DNA of 64,000 nt from Geobacter sp. (GCA_009684515.1 WKKS01000012.1:1-64000), one strand, 5' to 3'; numbered from the stretch's first letter, positions 29,124 to 38,386 are shown. Numbers and translations: made by a program. Notes: generated from the sequence alone by a model not told the origin.

Positions 29124-30197
29124 ATGCAAAAAAGTTCAAAAGTTCTCCTGACATTCGCTTCGCTGCTGCTGGTTTTGACCGCAGCGGCGATCTACTTTTC
29201 GTCTACCGTCTTTTTACAATTATTGATCGCTTTCGCTCTGGCTTATATCCTGAATCCAGCGGTGGCTTTTCTGGAACTTAGGGGGATCAAGCGGCTCTAC
29301 GGCATTCTGATTGTCTTTACTGCCGCAATGGTTGTCTGTGCCGGTTTTGCCGTTTTCATGATCACGTCGATCAGTGGTGAATTCTCCAATATGCAGCTGA
29401 ATCTGCCTGCTTATGCCCAGCATCTGTACGAAATTACGCCGTCGGCCATCAAGGAATACCTCAGCATTGAAACCCCTGACAAACTCGCGTTGCGGATGAG
29501 TGAACTGCTGCAGCAGGCGCGCACGGCCGCGCCCGATCTATTAAAGCCTGTGCTGGCTTTTCTGCAGAAGGCGCTTACCTCGACCATCTCCGTTATTCTG
29601 GCCCTGCTTGGTTATCTGATCATTCCAATTTATCTGTTTTATATGCTTTTTGACCTGCCTCAGTTAAAGGTTTTCGTCGAATCATTCATACCTGAGCGCT
29701 TCCGCTCAGCTTACACTGAAAAAATGGCAGAGGTGGACACCGTTCTTTCCGGCTTTGTGCGAGGTCAGCTTTCGGTCTGCGCCATTCTGGCCCTGCTTTA
29801 CAGTGTCGGCCTGTATTTCATCGGGATCGATCTGGCGATAGCAATCGGCACTCTGGCGGGTGTTGCCTTCATCATTCCTTACGTAGGAACAATTATCGGT
29901 ATCTGTCTTTCGGTCGTGATGGCTCTGCTCAAGTTCAACGACATTCTGCATCCGCTGCTTTGTCTGGGGTGGTTCGGGCTGGTGCAGGCGCTGGAGGGAA
30001 TGATCATAACTCCCAAGGTGGTTGGCAATACTGTTGGTCTGCATCCGCTGGTGGCAATTGTGGCGCTTCTGATCGGCGGCCAACTATTCGGAATCATCGG
30101 CATGCTGCTGGCTGTGCCGGTAACGGCGGTAATGCAGGTCTTTCTCAGGTCTCTGGCTGATTACTACCGTGGTTCAGAATTTTTCCGCGGTGCCTGA
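29124..30197 (+). CDS. AI-2E family transporter (PerM/YhhT-like permease)
   Basis: 357 residues with about seven to eight transmembrane helices: two N-terminal (about 7-45), one at 55-78, then a soluble loop (about 85-150) and a C-terminal group from about 155. The C-terminal part contains the conserved PYVGTIIG and EGMIITPKVVG segments of the family. Members export AI-2 or act as Na+/H+ antiporters; the substrate here is unknown. The start codon is uncertain: the ATG at 29124 lies after the hfq terminator; a GTG at 29109 is an alternative. The stop overlaps the next gene (TGATG). Confidence 0.85.
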   Translation: MQKSSKVLLTFASLLLVLTAAAIYFSSTVFLQLLIAFALAYILNPAVAFLELRGIKRLYGILIVFTAAMVVCAGFAVFMITSISGEFSNMQLNLPAYAQHLYEITPSAIKEYLSIETPDKLALRMSELLQQARTAAPDLLKPVLAFLQKALTSTISVILALLGYLIIPIYLFYMLFDLPQLKVFVESFIPERFRSAYTEKMAEVDTVLSGFVRGQLSVCAILALLYSVGLYFIGIDLAIAIGTLAGVAFIIPYVGTIIGICLSVVMALLKFNDILHPLLCLGWFGLVQALEGMIITPKVVGNTVGLHPLVAIVALLIGGQLFGIIGMLLAVPVTAVMQVFLRSLADYYRGSEFFRGA

Positions 30198-31549
30198 TGA
30201 AGGGGCTTGTCGTAGAACAGGTCGTTTCCGGCTCAATTGCCGAAGAGCTGGAAATACAGCCCGGCGACCGCCTTTTGGCTGTCAATGGCCAGCCGCTGCG
30301 GGATATTATCGACTACAGCTACTTCACCGCCTCATACGACGAGTTGTTGCTGGAAATCGAAAAGCCGGACGGCGAACTATGGGAGCTGGAGGTCGAGCGG
30401 GAAGCGGGCGAACCGCTGGGGCTTACTTTCCCGCCCCCCAAGCCGGCCAGCTGTTCCAACAACTGCCTGTTCTGCTTTGTTCACCAACTCCCCAAAGGGC
30501 TTAGAAAACCGCTCTACGTCAAGGATGAGGATTACCGCCTCTCATTTTTGAACGGCAACTACGTCACCCTGGCCAACCTGAAGCCCCCGGCCCTGTCCCG
30601 CATTATCGAACAGCGCCTTTCCCCGCTCTACATTTCGGTGCATGCCACTAATCCGATTCTGCGTGAGAAGCTATTGGGCAAGCGCGGGATTCCGCCGGTC
30701 ATGGAACAGATGCGGCAACTGGCCGAGGCCCGCATCGCCATGCACACCCAGATTGTGCTTTGTCCGGGGCTCAATGATGGCGCGGAGCTGGAGCGTACCG
30801 TCACCGAACTGGCCGGCCTGTATCCGGCGGTGCAGTCGCTGGCGATCGTTCCGCTGGGAGTGACCGCTCACCGTCAGAACCTTCCGCAGTTGGAGGCGGT
30901 CGATGGCGTTTACGCCCGTGAATTCATCGCAGCCTGGGGGCCCAGGTCGAAAAAACTGCGCAAGGAGTTGGGAGAACCGTTCCTTTTTCTGGCGGACGAG
31001 TTTTATCTCAAGGGAGGAGTGCCGTTTCCTCCGATCGGTGAATACGGTGATTTCCCGCAGATTGAGAACGGGGTCGGCATGGTGCCGCTTTTCAACCGTG
31101 AAGCGGGGCAGGCGCTGCGTCGCGCCCGTCCGGTCGGCTCCTTCCGGGCAACCGTTGCCACCGGTGTTTCGGCCGCCGGGTTCGTGGGTGATTATCTGGA
31201 AAAGCTGGGTCAAAAAACCGGCCTGGAGTTGGCCTTGCTGGCGGTGGAAAATAAACTGTTCGGGGCGACAGTCACGGTTGCGGGTCTGGTATCCGGCAAT
31301 GATATTCTTGCGGCGCTGGCTGGTCACGATATCGGCGCGGCGCTGCTGATACCGGATGTCATGCTGAAGGAGGGGGAGGGGCTCTTTCTGGATGATCTCT
31401 CACTGGAAGAACTGCAGCGGCGCATCGGCCGTCCGGTACTGTCCTTCGACTCCACTCCAAGCGGCTGCTATCGTACTCTGGTGGCGCTTCAAAAGGTTAT
31501 GAAAAAGAAAAAACCGCGACAGTTTCAAGAAGAGAGCGGATGCTCCTGA
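30197..31549 (+). CDS. DUF512 radical-SAM-like PDZ protein
   Basis: 450 residues. An N-terminal PDZ-like domain (about 1-70, VSGSIAEELEIQPGDRLLAVNG) is followed by a Cys cluster CSNNCLFCF (C-x3-C-x2-C, near 92-100), the radical SAM [4Fe-4S] pattern, then KGLRKPLYVKDEDYRLSF and a DUF512 C-terminal domain. The family is conserved in anaerobes and Firmicutes; the substrate is unknown to me. The start overlaps the AI-2E transporter stop, so they are translationally coupled. Convergent with the next gene, 18 bp apart. Confidence 0.85.
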   Translation: MKGLVVEQVVSGSIAEELEIQPGDRLLAVNGQPLRDIIDYSYFTASYDELLLEIEKPDGELWELEVEREAGEPLGLTFPPPKPASCSNNCLFCFVHQLPKGLRKPLYVKDEDYRLSFLNGNYVTLANLKPPALSRIIEQRLSPLYISVHATNPILREKLLGKRGIPPVMEQMRQLAEARIAMHTQIVLCPGLNDGAELERTVTELAGLYPAVQSLAIVPLGVTAHRQNLPQLEAVDGVYAREFIAAWGPRSKKLRKELGEPFLFLADEFYLKGGVPFPPIGEYGDFPQIENGVGMVPLFNREAGQALRRARPVGSFRATVATGVSAAGFVGDYLEKLGQKTGLELALLAVENKLFGATVTVAGLVSGNDILAALAGHDIGAALLIPDVMLKEGEGLFLDDLSLEELQRRIGRPVLSFDSTPSGCYRTLVALQKVMKKKKPRQFQEESGCS

Positions 31550-31567
31550 TTTTATCCTCGCCGGTAG

Positions 31568-32497
31568 TTATCCCCAGCGCCAGATTGCAAGAATGAGAAT
31601 GATGACGAAGACAAAGGTCAGATTCATGTACGCCATGAAGTAAAACACCCGCTCGTGCAGTTCCCTTTTTCTGGGGCCGTCCGCAATAAGTACACCCACC
31701 TCCCTCATTGCAGATATTTTATCCTGACCGTGCGGCGCAAGCTTCAGTGCCTCTGTCAAGTCCGTCCCCGCATTGTGCCGTCCCATGTGCAGACCCATTT
31801 TCCATAAACGGCTTTCGGTTGCATCATAGATTTTTCCGGCAAAGGCAAAATAGGCCGGTCGCCCATATTTTCCGTCATACGCCGAAAGTCCATCAAGCGT
31901 CAGATCGCCGCTTGTGGACGCGGGTTGCTGCGGCTCTTTTCTCTTCTGCTTGAGGCGGGGGCCGATCACGGTGATAACTATTACCGCCGACAAAACCATC
32001 ACCAGGTAAATGGCCACCTTGGCTAACAGCAGGATGCCAAAGCGGGAGTGAAGCAGGGTGTCTAATGAACTGATCCGGTAAAAAGTCAGGATGGCGCCGG
32101 TCACTCCCATAACAACCATCGATATTACGCCGACTCTCAATTCACCGCGCGGAAGACCGCTGGCCGCATAGGCCGGTTTGAGAACCAGATGCACATACAG
32201 GATTGTTCCGAACCAGAAGATTGCCGTCAGGAAGTGGATGTAGCCGGTCAGCAGACGGAAAAGCCTGGAAGTAACGCCGGTTGCCGGATTTCCCGCCTTG
32301 GAGTGGAGGGTGGCTTCAAATGCTTTGCCGGCCGCCGTCAGCTCGCCGCCGCCTCCAGGGTCAAGATGGCAGGCCGAGCACTCCCGCCCGGTCTGCTTGG
32401 CATATTCTTCGGTGGCCCGGGCGGGTTGCGACGAACAAATCATAACTGCCACTAAAAGAATTGCTGCTGCCAATAACTTTGAAATCACTTTAAACAT
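31568..32497 (-). CDS. Membrane heme protein: CXXCH cytochrome, CopD-like helices and cytochrome b5-like domain fused
   Basis: 309 residues. A signal peptide (1-28, ending ARA) is followed by one c-type heme site CSACH (near 39-43), four transmembrane helices (about 80-110, 120-142, 150-180 and a C-terminal one at 288-307) of CopD/cytochrome b561 appearance, and, between helices, a cytochrome b5/steroid-binding-like domain (about 200-270, LDGLSAYDGKYGRPAYFAF, with HMGRHNAGTD). Inference: an inner-membrane electron carrier linking periplasmic heme c to a b-type site. Stands alone, 8 bp after the MscS gene on the same strand. No close named family recognised for the full fusion. Confidence 0.75.
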   Translation of the reverse strand: MFKVISKLLAAAILLVAVMICSSQPARATEEYAKQTGRECSACHLDPGGGGELTAAGKAFEATLHSKAGNPATGVTSRLFRLLTGYIHFLTAIFWFGTILYVHLVLKPAYAASGLPRGELRVGVISMVVMGVTGAILTFYRISSLDTLLHSRFGILLLAKVAIYLVMVLSAVIVITVIGPRLKQKRKEPQQPASTSGDLTLDGLSAYDGKYGRPAYFAFAGKIYDATESRLWKMGLHMGRHNAGTDLTEALKLAPHGQDKISAMREVGVLIADGPRKRELHERVFYFMAYMNLTFVFVIILILAIWRWG

Positions 32498-32505
32498 ATG
32501 ATCCT

Positions 32506-33423
32506 CTACTGCTGTAGTGTGTTTTTTCCCTCGAGGTCGTGGTTATAGTACCTCTGGGTCGGATAGGCAAAGTCGATGTCCTGATGTCCGGCAAATTCAT
32601 CCAGGATCGCTTCCCAGATTTTCTGGCTGCTGTCCCTCCTGTTACGAGGCTCGCATAGATGCCGCATGGTCAGCAGAATCCCGCTGGCTTCAACTGAGGT
32701 AAAAACCTCGGGGTTCAAGTTCGGGGTCAGGATGACGAATTCCCGGGAGGATTCTTTTAATTTCTGCTCCGCGAGCGGGATCAGATGGTCTGAATGTGAT
32801 GCGGCAATCGCCTGCAGGATCTGCTTGGCTTTTCTCCAGTCGCTTTCAAACGTCACGAGCACCGGAATCTCGTTCCAGATGTAGTCGAACCATCCTTTGG
32901 TGTAATTTGTCTGTGAATCCACGAATACCTTGCCGTTGGGTATGTGTATGATTCTCCCGGTGCTCTGGTCCGCCTTGACCCAGTTGCCGATTTCCATCAG
33001 GGTGAACTGAAAGACGCGCAGATCAATCACATCACCGGCATGCACGCCGATCTGAATGCGGTCACCCACATCGAAAGGGCGTCGCCAGACAATGAAGAGC
33101 CAGCCGGCCACGTTTACCAAAGGGTCTTTCATGGCAATCGCCAGGCCGGCCGACGCCAGCCCCAGAAAAGTGGCTACGGTCTGAAATCCTTCCAGCCAGA
33201 CCCGTCCAAGCAGCAGGACGGCGATCGTAAATGCCACATAATCAGACGTTTTTCGCCACTGGTAGCGGGTACGCGAATTTTCAGTGCGCCGCCAGACCCC
33301 TTTTAAAATCATTCGGCGTATGAACCAGATAATCAGGATGCAGGCCAGTGATGTTAGTAGCTTGTCGTAAAGAACACCCGGTACGCCGGTGTTGTTTTGA
33401 AGCCATTCTGTCAGGAGTTTCAC
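32506..33423 (-). CDS. MscS-family mechanosensitive channel protein
   Basis: 305 residues. Three hydrophobic segments (about 20-40, 62-82 and 85-110) precede the MscS beta domain with FDVGDRIQIG and the IPNGKVF motif. The pore-helix segment AGLAIAMKDPLVNVAGWLF matches the family. It opens on membrane tension to relieve osmotic pressure. Upstream is a 257-bp divergent intergenic region before panE. Confidence 0.88.
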   Translation of the reverse strand: MKLLTEWLQNNTGVPGVLYDKLLTSLACILIIWFIRRMILKGVWRRTENSRTRYQWRKTSDYVAFTIAVLLLGRVWLEGFQTVATFLGLASAGLAIAMKDPLVNVAGWLFIVWRRPFDVGDRIQIGVHAGDVIDLRVFQFTLMEIGNWVKADQSTGRIIHIPNGKVFVDSQTNYTKGWFDYIWNEIPVLVTFESDWRKAKQILQAIAASHSDHLIPLAEQKLKESSREFVILTPNLNPEVFTSVEASGILLTMRHLCEPRNRRDSSQKIWEAILDEFAGHQDIDFAYPTQRYYNHDLEGKNTLQQ

Positions 33424-33680
33424 GCGTCATCTCCAGTTGGATTTTGGTCGCCAATTGTCGAGCCCATTCCCAAAACCATAGCACTAAAATATGCTGCGGC
33501 AATCGGATTGCCTGGTTGCCGACTACAATTCTCCATTACCGTACCTTTCTATCCCGATTGCACTGCTGTTGCAAGTTTCTGTTTGCGACAGGCGAGCCTG
33601 CCCATGATTTTGCTTTGAGGTATTTTAAGCTTCGTGTTAACTGTTGCCACGTAGTAACTAATCAGCCAGTGGGGATAAAA

Positions 33681-34592
33681 ATGAAAATAGCTATTGTCGG
33701 ATCGGGAGCATTGGGGTTGTACTACGGCGGGCTGCTTCAGAGAGGCGGGAATGAAGTCCACTTTCTGCTGCGCAGTGATTATGAAGCAATTATCCGCTCC
33801 GGCCTGACCGTTCATTCGATCAATGGTGATTTCCATCTTCCAACCGTAAATGGGCATAAGGATCCGGCAGAAATCGGTGACGTCGATCTCGTGCTGGTCG
33901 GTCTCAAAACTTTTGCCAACAGTCGTTTCGAGGAATTGCTGACACCGTTACTTGCGCCGCGGACGCAGATTCTCACGCTGCAAAACGGTTTGGGTAACGA
34001 GGAAACTCTTGCGGAATTGTTCGGTGCGGAGCGGGTTATCGGAGGAGTTGCCTTTCTCTGCTCCAATCGTGGCGAGCCGGGGCATGTCCATCATCTGGCA
34101 GCCGGCAGGGTCATCATTGGCGAATATCTTAACAGCGACCAGGGGCGTCTGGAGTCGTTGTCAGAGAGTTTCAGATCAGCTGGAATCGACTGCCGGACTA
34201 CCCCAGATCTGAAGAGGACCCGCTGGGAAAAACTGGTCTGGAATATCCCGTACAATGGCTTGTGCGCCCTGTTGCAGCAATCCGTCGATTTGTTGATGAT
34301 GGTTCCTGCCAGCAGAAAACTGGTGCGGGAGTTGATGGTAGAAGTGATTGATGCCGCCAATCTTCAGGGATTGACAAAGCCGATTCCGGAGGGGTATGCC
34401 GACAGTATGCTTGATTTTACGGATGGCATGGGTGTTTACAAACCGTCAATGCAGATCGACCGCGAAGAGGGGCGGGAGCTGGAGATCCCGGCCATTTTCA
34501 GGACACCGCTCGAATATGGCCGGAAGCAGGGAATCGCTATGCCGCGGGTCGAAATGCTGACGGCGCTGCTGGAACAATGCGGGGTTTCATAG
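33681..34592 (+). CDS. panE: 2-Dehydropantoate 2-reductase
   Basis: 303 residues. An N-terminal Rossmann fold with GSGALGLYYGG (near 7-17), the LVGLKTF segment, and the C-terminal helical domain with KLVWNIPYNGLCAL containing the catalytic Lys. It reduces ketopantoate with NADPH for pantothenate synthesis. The frame extends far upstream, but the ATG at 33681, preceded by GGGG, gives the family N-terminus MKIAIVGSG. ApbA/PanE paralogues of other specificity exist, so the exact substrate is not certain. Confidence 0.87.
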   Translation: MKIAIVGSGALGLYYGGLLQRGGNEVHFLLRSDYEAIIRSGLTVHSINGDFHLPTVNGHKDPAEIGDVDLVLVGLKTFANSRFEELLTPLLAPRTQILTLQNGLGNEETLAELFGAERVIGGVAFLCSNRGEPGHVHHLAAGRVIIGEYLNSDQGRLESLSESFRSAGIDCRTTPDLKRTRWEKLVWNIPYNGLCALLQQSVDLLMMVPASRKLVRELMVEVIDAANLQGLTKPIPEGYADSMLDFTDGMGVYKPSMQIDREEGRELEIPAIFRTPLEYGRKQGIAMPRVEMLTALLEQCGVS

Positions 34593-34607
34593 TCAGCTCT
34601 TGAATCG

Positions 34608-34766
34608 TCAATAAATGATGATGTATCCATGCTGTTCGGCTATTTTGCGAACTTCATCCTTATCTTTGATGGTGTAGATCTTTCCCTCCAGTTTGAAAGT
34701 ATAGCCGCCCAGTCCATCCGGTACCGCATCTTCCAGCAATGCCTCAAAAGTTGCCGTTTTAATCAT
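34608..34766 (-). CDS. Small conserved-looking hypothetical protein
   Basis: 52 residues, MIKTATFEALLEDAVPDGLG at the N-terminus, then a predicted beta hairpin (YTFKLEGKIYTIKDKDEV) and a short helix. The start chosen is the ATG at 34766 with a G-rich stretch upstream; the frame continues upstream into the aldolase gene but is not needed. It follows the threonine aldolase gene by 17 bp and may be co-transcribed with it. No family recognised. Confidence 0.5.
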   Translation of the reverse strand: MIKTATFEALLEDAVPDGLGGYTFKLEGKIYTIKDKDEVRKIAEQHGYIIIY

Positions 34767-34783
34767 AATCGCCCCCGCCTGAT

Positions 34784-35854
34784 TTAAATTGTTCCGCTGC
34801 TGGCTTTTTTGACAGCCTCTGCCAACTGCATTACATCTTTCGTGGATGTTTGCCAGGAACACATGAATCTGGCTCCTCCGGACCCGATAAACGAGTAAAA
34901 CCGCCAGCCGGCCGCTCGCAGCTTCTCCGCGACCTCTCCCGGCATCTCGATAAAGACCGAGTTGGCCTGACGCGGGTACAGGATCCGGACGCCTTCGATC
35001 GCGGTCAGCTCCGCCGCAAGCAGGGCGGCACAGTCATTTGCATGCCGGGCGTTTTTAAGCCAGGTGTCACCCTCCAGCATTCCGATCCAGGGTGCTGAAA
35101 TGAAGCGCATTTTGGAAGCCAGTTGTCCGGCCTGCTTGCAGCGGTATTCAAATTCATGGGCCAGTTCCTTGTCGAAGAAAACAACCACCTCGCCAAGCGC
35201 CATGCCATTTTTTGCGCCACCCAGGCAAAGCACATCAACCCCGGCCCGCCAGCTTATATCGGCGGGCGCCACTCCCAGCGAGGCAACTGCGTTTGCAAAG
35301 CGGGCTCCGTCCATGTGCACCCGCAGACCGTAACTGTGGGCCAGTTCGCTGGCCGCGTTTATTTCTCCGGGAGTGTAGACCGTTCCGACTTCGGTTGCCT
35401 GGGTAAGGCTCAGTACCTTGGGTCTCGGATAATGAATGTCACTGCGACGGGTAATCGTGCGTTCGACCTCCGTCAGATCGAATTTGCCCATCGGGCCCTG
35501 TATATGAAGCAGTTTGGTGCCGTTCGAAAAAAACTCCGGCGCGCCGCATTCGTCTGTTTCCACGTGGGCCAGATCGTGGCAGATGACGCTGTGGTATGAA
35601 CGGCAGAGCGAAGCCAGTGCCAGCGAGTTGGCGGCCGTGCCGTTAAAAACAAAAAACACCTGGCAATCGGTTTCAAATATTCTGCGAAGCTGTTCGCAAG
35701 CGCGTTCCGTCCAGAAATCGTCTCCGTAAGAAGGGGTAAAGCCCGTATTGGCAGCCTGCATGGCCTGCATGGCTTCCGGACAGATTCCGGCATAGTTGTC
35801 GCTGGCAAACTGGTTGAACATGATTTGTGCTGATGTGTTGTCTGATGCTGGCAT
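34784..35854 (-). CDS. ltaE: Low-specificity L-threonine aldolase
   Basis: 356 residues, fold-type I PLP enzyme. PLP-Lys in CLGGAKNGMALGE (near 208); substrate and cofactor segments FNGTAANSLAL near 69-79 and HMDGARFANA near 174-183. Cleaves L-threonine/allo-threonine to glycine and acetaldehyde. The start near 35854 follows a GGAGG. Beta-eliminating lyases such as tryptophanase share the fold, but the motifs fit the aldolase group best. Confidence 0.88.
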   Translation of the reverse strand: MPASDNTSAQIMFNQFASDNYAGICPEAMQAMQAANTGFTPSYGDDFWTERACEQLRRIFETDCQVFFVFNGTAANSLALASLCRSYHSVICHDLAHVETDECGAPEFFSNGTKLLHIQGPMGKFDLTEVERTITRRSDIHYPRPKVLSLTQATEVGTVYTPGEINAASELAHSYGLRVHMDGARFANAVASLGVAPADISWRAGVDVLCLGGAKNGMALGEVVVFFDKELAHEFEYRCKQAGQLASKMRFISAPWIGMLEGDTWLKNARHANDCAALLAAELTAIEGVRILYPRQANSVFIEMPGEVAEKLRAAGWRFYSFIGSGGARFMCSWQTSTKDVMQLAEAVKKASSGTI

Positions 35855-35958
35855 TATTCCTCCGGAGCCCCGAATAGGATATCTGTCATGAGCTGGTGTA
35901 AATTACCATCAGTTTTAATAGGTGGCCAGACTTTTTAGAACCAGCTTTATTACAACAG

Positions 35959-35987
35959 TTGAATAGTCTCTGACAAATAGTTATGAT
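35959..35987 (+). promoter_or_regulatory. Candidate sigma-70 promoter of the L,D-transpeptidase gene
   Basis: TTGAAT (35959-35964), 17-bp spacer, TATGAT (35982-35987). The predicted start near 35994 lies just before an 11-bp tandem repeat. Confidence 0.55.
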
Positions 35988-35999
35988 GGGCAGTTAGGG

Positions 36000-36021
36000 A
36001 ACTTACGTTTAACTTACGTTT
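36000..36021 (+). repeat. Tandem 11-bp repeat in the leader of the L,D-transpeptidase gene
   Basis: AACTTACGTTT occurs twice without a gap (36000-36010, 36011-36021), ending 2 bp before the Shine-Dalgarno. It could be a protein- or RNA-binding site, or a slippage-prone element. Confidence 0.7.
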
Positions 36022-36031
36022 AAGAGGAAGA

Positions 36032-36916
36032 ATGATCATGCATTACAGCCGGATGCGGCTTTCACACAGGTTCGCCCTGGTCGTTTTGTTTACCGCGGTT
36101 TTGATCGGTTTCACTGTGCTGCGTACGCCGTCGGTTACCGGCGAACCGGCCGCATCGCCCGCTGATCCGGCGATTGAGGACCTTTCCAGGGTGGAGTACC
36201 CCAGTTTGGCAAGCATCAAATGGCATGCCCACTTCGTAGAACCTCATCAAACACTTGAATCGCTCTTCGGAGATGATTGGGTCTGGGTCGCACGATTTAA
36301 CCGGATCGACCGACGGCACGTTTACCCCGGGATGACCATTAAAGTCCCTGATAATATTGCTGATATTCGCAATTATTCGCCATTGCCGAAGTTTTACGAA
36401 CCGGCTGCCAGACGTGGCAAGTACATACTGGTTGATATAACTGAACAGTGGCTGGGCGCATACGAAAACGGCAAACTCGTTTTTTCCGCACCGGCAGCCA
36501 CCGGCAAGGCCACGACGGAAACGCCGACCGGCATGTTCCGGATCGATGCGCGTCATCTGACGCATACATCATCGCTTTACAAAACAGCCAACGATGAAGA
36601 ACAGTATCCGATGGATAACGCCCTTCGCTTTCACATCGGTCAGGATAACGTTTCCTACTGGATTCATGCGCGCGACCTTCCAGGGCGGCCGGCATCGCAT
36701 GGCTGTATCGGGCTGTTTGACGAGGAAATGCAAAACCGGGTTTTCGGGACTCCGGCCAAACCGGTTTTGCTTGATTCGCAAAAGCTTTATGAGTGGGCGG
36801 CCGGTGAAAATGAGTATGAAGACGATTATGGCGACCTGGACGAGTTGGAAGATGGACCGGAGGTTGAAGTGCGCGGCACACTGCCCCGTTATCTTGGCGA
36901 ACCTCCGAAACGTTAG
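36032..36916 (+). CDS. L,D-transpeptidase (YkuD domain) with LysM-like segment
   Basis: 294 residues. An N-terminal hydrophobic segment (about 10-30) serves as signal or anchor. Residues about 65-115 resemble a LysM (PHQTLESLFGDDWVWVARFN ... VYPGMTIKVPDN). The YkuD catalytic domain (about 130-260) has the HIGQDN and SHGCIGLF motifs with nucleophile Cys225. It forms 3-3 peptidoglycan cross-links or attaches proteins to peptidoglycan in the periplasm. The C-terminus is strongly acidic (YEDDYGDLDELEDG). Two ATGs (36032 and 36038) fit the GAGG; the upstream one was used. Confidence 0.9.
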   Translation: MIMHYSRMRLSHRFALVVLFTAVLIGFTVLRTPSVTGEPAASPADPAIEDLSRVEYPSLASIKWHAHFVEPHQTLESLFGDDWVWVARFNRIDRRHVYPGMTIKVPDNIADIRNYSPLPKFYEPAARRGKYILVDITEQWLGAYENGKLVFSAPAATGKATTETPTGMFRIDARHLTHTSSLYKTANDEEQYPMDNALRFHIGQDNVSYWIHARDLPGRPASHGCIGLFDEEMQNRVFGTPAKPVLLDSQKLYEWAAGENEYEDDYGDLDELEDGPEVEVRGTLPRYLGEPPKR

Positions 36917-36951
36917 CCTTTAGGTACGAACCTGAATAGGGGAGGGGATTT

Positions 36952-37239
36952 ATGAAAAAACTGTTGCTGGTTGCTCTTGCACTCTGTTTGTCTGCGACTC
37001 CGGTTATGGCCGCACAGTTGGTTTATCTAAAGGAAGGCGGCGTGATCAAGGCAAAGTCGGTCTGGCGGACAAAGGGCAAAGTGCATGTCCTGGTCAACCG
37101 AGACACGCTGGCAGAATTTTCCACGGCAGAAATCGACATGAAACGGACTTTTGCGCGTAAGCATCGCAAGATCCGGAAACAGCCCGCAGCGGCAGTGCCG
37201 CAAAATGCGGTTCCTGCCGAAGCGGCTGTTGCTAAATAG
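36952..37239 (+). CDS. Small secreted protein, function unknown
   Basis: 95 residues. A clear signal peptide (1-20, ending VMAA) gives a mature protein of about 75 residues with a beta-rich first half (QLVYLKEGGVIKAKSVWRTK) and a basic, then Ala/Pro-rich tail (KHRKIRKQPAAAVPQ). Preceded by GGGGAGGGG and 35 bp after the L,D-transpeptidase gene, with which it probably forms a two-gene operon ending at a strong terminator. The half-length repeat-like beta segment resembles small DUF-type envelope domains, but no family is recognised. Confidence 0.7.
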   Translation: MKKLLLVALALCLSATPVMAAQLVYLKEGGVIKAKSVWRTKGKVHVLVNRDTLAEFSTAEIDMKRTFARKHRKIRKQPAAAVPQNAVPAEAAVAK

Positions 37240-37261
37240 CCAGGTAAATAAATGGTCTAAT

Positions 37262-37306
37262 GAAAGAAATGGCGAAGCAGGAAATATCCGCTTCGCCATT
37301 TCTTTC
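37262..37306. terminator. Bidirectional intrinsic terminator between convergent genes
   Basis: Perfect 17-bp arms (37262-37278 and 37290-37306, GAAAGAAATGGCGAAGC and its complement) with an 11-nt loop. A/T-rich arm ends supply a U-run in either direction. Serves the small secreted protein gene (+) and hemB (-). Confidence 0.88.
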
Positions 37307-37322
37307 TGACGGTTAATGTTTT

Positions 37323-38297
37323 CTATTTGGCCAGCCAGCGCGCCACATCCTTGGCATGGTAGGTAATGATAATATCCGCTCCAGCCCTTTTAAAGCCCAG
37401 CATTGTTTCCATTACAACCCGCTCCTCATCGATCCAGCCCCGCTCGGCCGCTCCTTTGACCATGCTGTATTCACCCGAAACGTTGTAGACCGCCAGCGGC
37501 ATGTTGTACTCATTGCGCAAATCTCTCAGGATATCCAGGTAAGGGAGGCCCGGTTTGACCATGATTATGTCGGCCCCTTCCTCAATATCTGCTGCGGCTT
37601 CACGCAACGCCTCCAGGCGGTTGGCCGGATCCATCTGGTAGCTGCGGCGGTCGCCGAACTGCGGTGTTGATTCGGCCGCCTCACGGAACGGTCCGTAATA
37701 ACCGGAAGCGTATTTGACCGCATAGCTCATGATTGGAATTGAATCGTAGCCATGCTCGTCCAGCATTTCCCGTATCGCCGCCACCCTCCCATCCATCATG
37801 TCAGACGGCGCGACCATGTCGGCGCCGGCTTTCACGTGCGAAAGAGCTTCCCTCGCCAGCAGTTCCAAAGTTGAATCATTATCCACATCACCATTTTTAA
37901 TAATTCCGCAATGCCCATGATCGGTGTATTCACACATGCAGACATCGGTGACGACCGCCAACTCCGGCACCTCCTTTTTCAAGGCCCTGATCGTTTCCTG
38001 GATTATTCCGGTTTCCGAATAGGCATCGCTGCCGACCGCATCCTTGGTTTCCGGAATACCAAACAGCAGCACCGCCAGGATCCCGAGATCACGAACTTCT
38101 TTTGCCTCAGCAACTATATGCTCGATAGATTGCTGATAAATGCCGGGCATGGAGGATATTTCTTTCCTGATGCCACTGCCGAAAGCTGAGAACATTGGAT
38201 AAATCAGGTCGCTGGCAGAAAGGGTGGTTTCACTGACCATCTTGCGAAATGTTTGATTGCCTCTGATTCTGCGGGCGCGGAACTGCGGGAAAAACAT
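37323..38297 (-). CDS. hemB: Delta-aminolevulinic acid dehydratase (porphobilinogen synthase)
   Basis: 324 residues, (beta/alpha)8 barrel. Zinc-binding cysteine cluster [13 protein letters not shown] (near 117-129), active-site Lys in [15 protein letters not shown] and Schiff-base Lys in [12 protein letters not shown]. Condenses two ALA to porphobilinogen for heme and cobalamin synthesis, relevant for a cytochrome- and B12-using organism. AAGGAGG lies 8 bp before the ATG. Promoter candidate at 38358-38386. Confidence 0.97.
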   Translation of the reverse strand: MFFPQFRARRIRGNQTFRKMVSETTLSASDLIYPMFSAFGSGIRKEISSMPGIYQQSIEHIVAEAKEVRDLGILAVLLFGIPETKDAVGSDAYSETGIIQETIRALKKEVPELAVVTDVCMCEYTDHGHCGIIKNGDVDNDSTLELLAREALSHVKAGADMVAPSDMMDGRVAAIREMLDEHGYDSIPIMSYAVKYASGYYGPFREAAESTPQFGDRRSYQMDPANRLEALREAAADIEEGADIIMVKPGLPYLDILRDLRNEYNMPLAVYNVSGEYSMVKGAAERGWIDEERVVMETMLGFKRAGADIIITYHAKDVARWLAK

Positions 38298-38357
38298 GGG
38301 AAAACCTCCTTGATATACAGTAGCTGGCTGTTCTGGCGCCTCAGTGATTATGCAAAA

Positions 38358-38386
38358 AGATTAAAGCAGGCCGACTAAAAAAGCAA
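38358..38386 (-). promoter_or_regulatory. Candidate sigma-70 promoter for hemB
   Basis: Minus strand TTGCTT (38381-38386), 17-bp spacer, TAATCT (38358-38363). The predicted leader is about 55 nt. Confidence 0.45.

Noticed and set aside
30197-31549. Reading the DUF512 gene as a HtrA-like protease because of its PDZ domain
   Set aside because: There is no serine protease triad; the Cys-x3-Cys-x2-Cys cluster and the conserved DUF512 segments define it.
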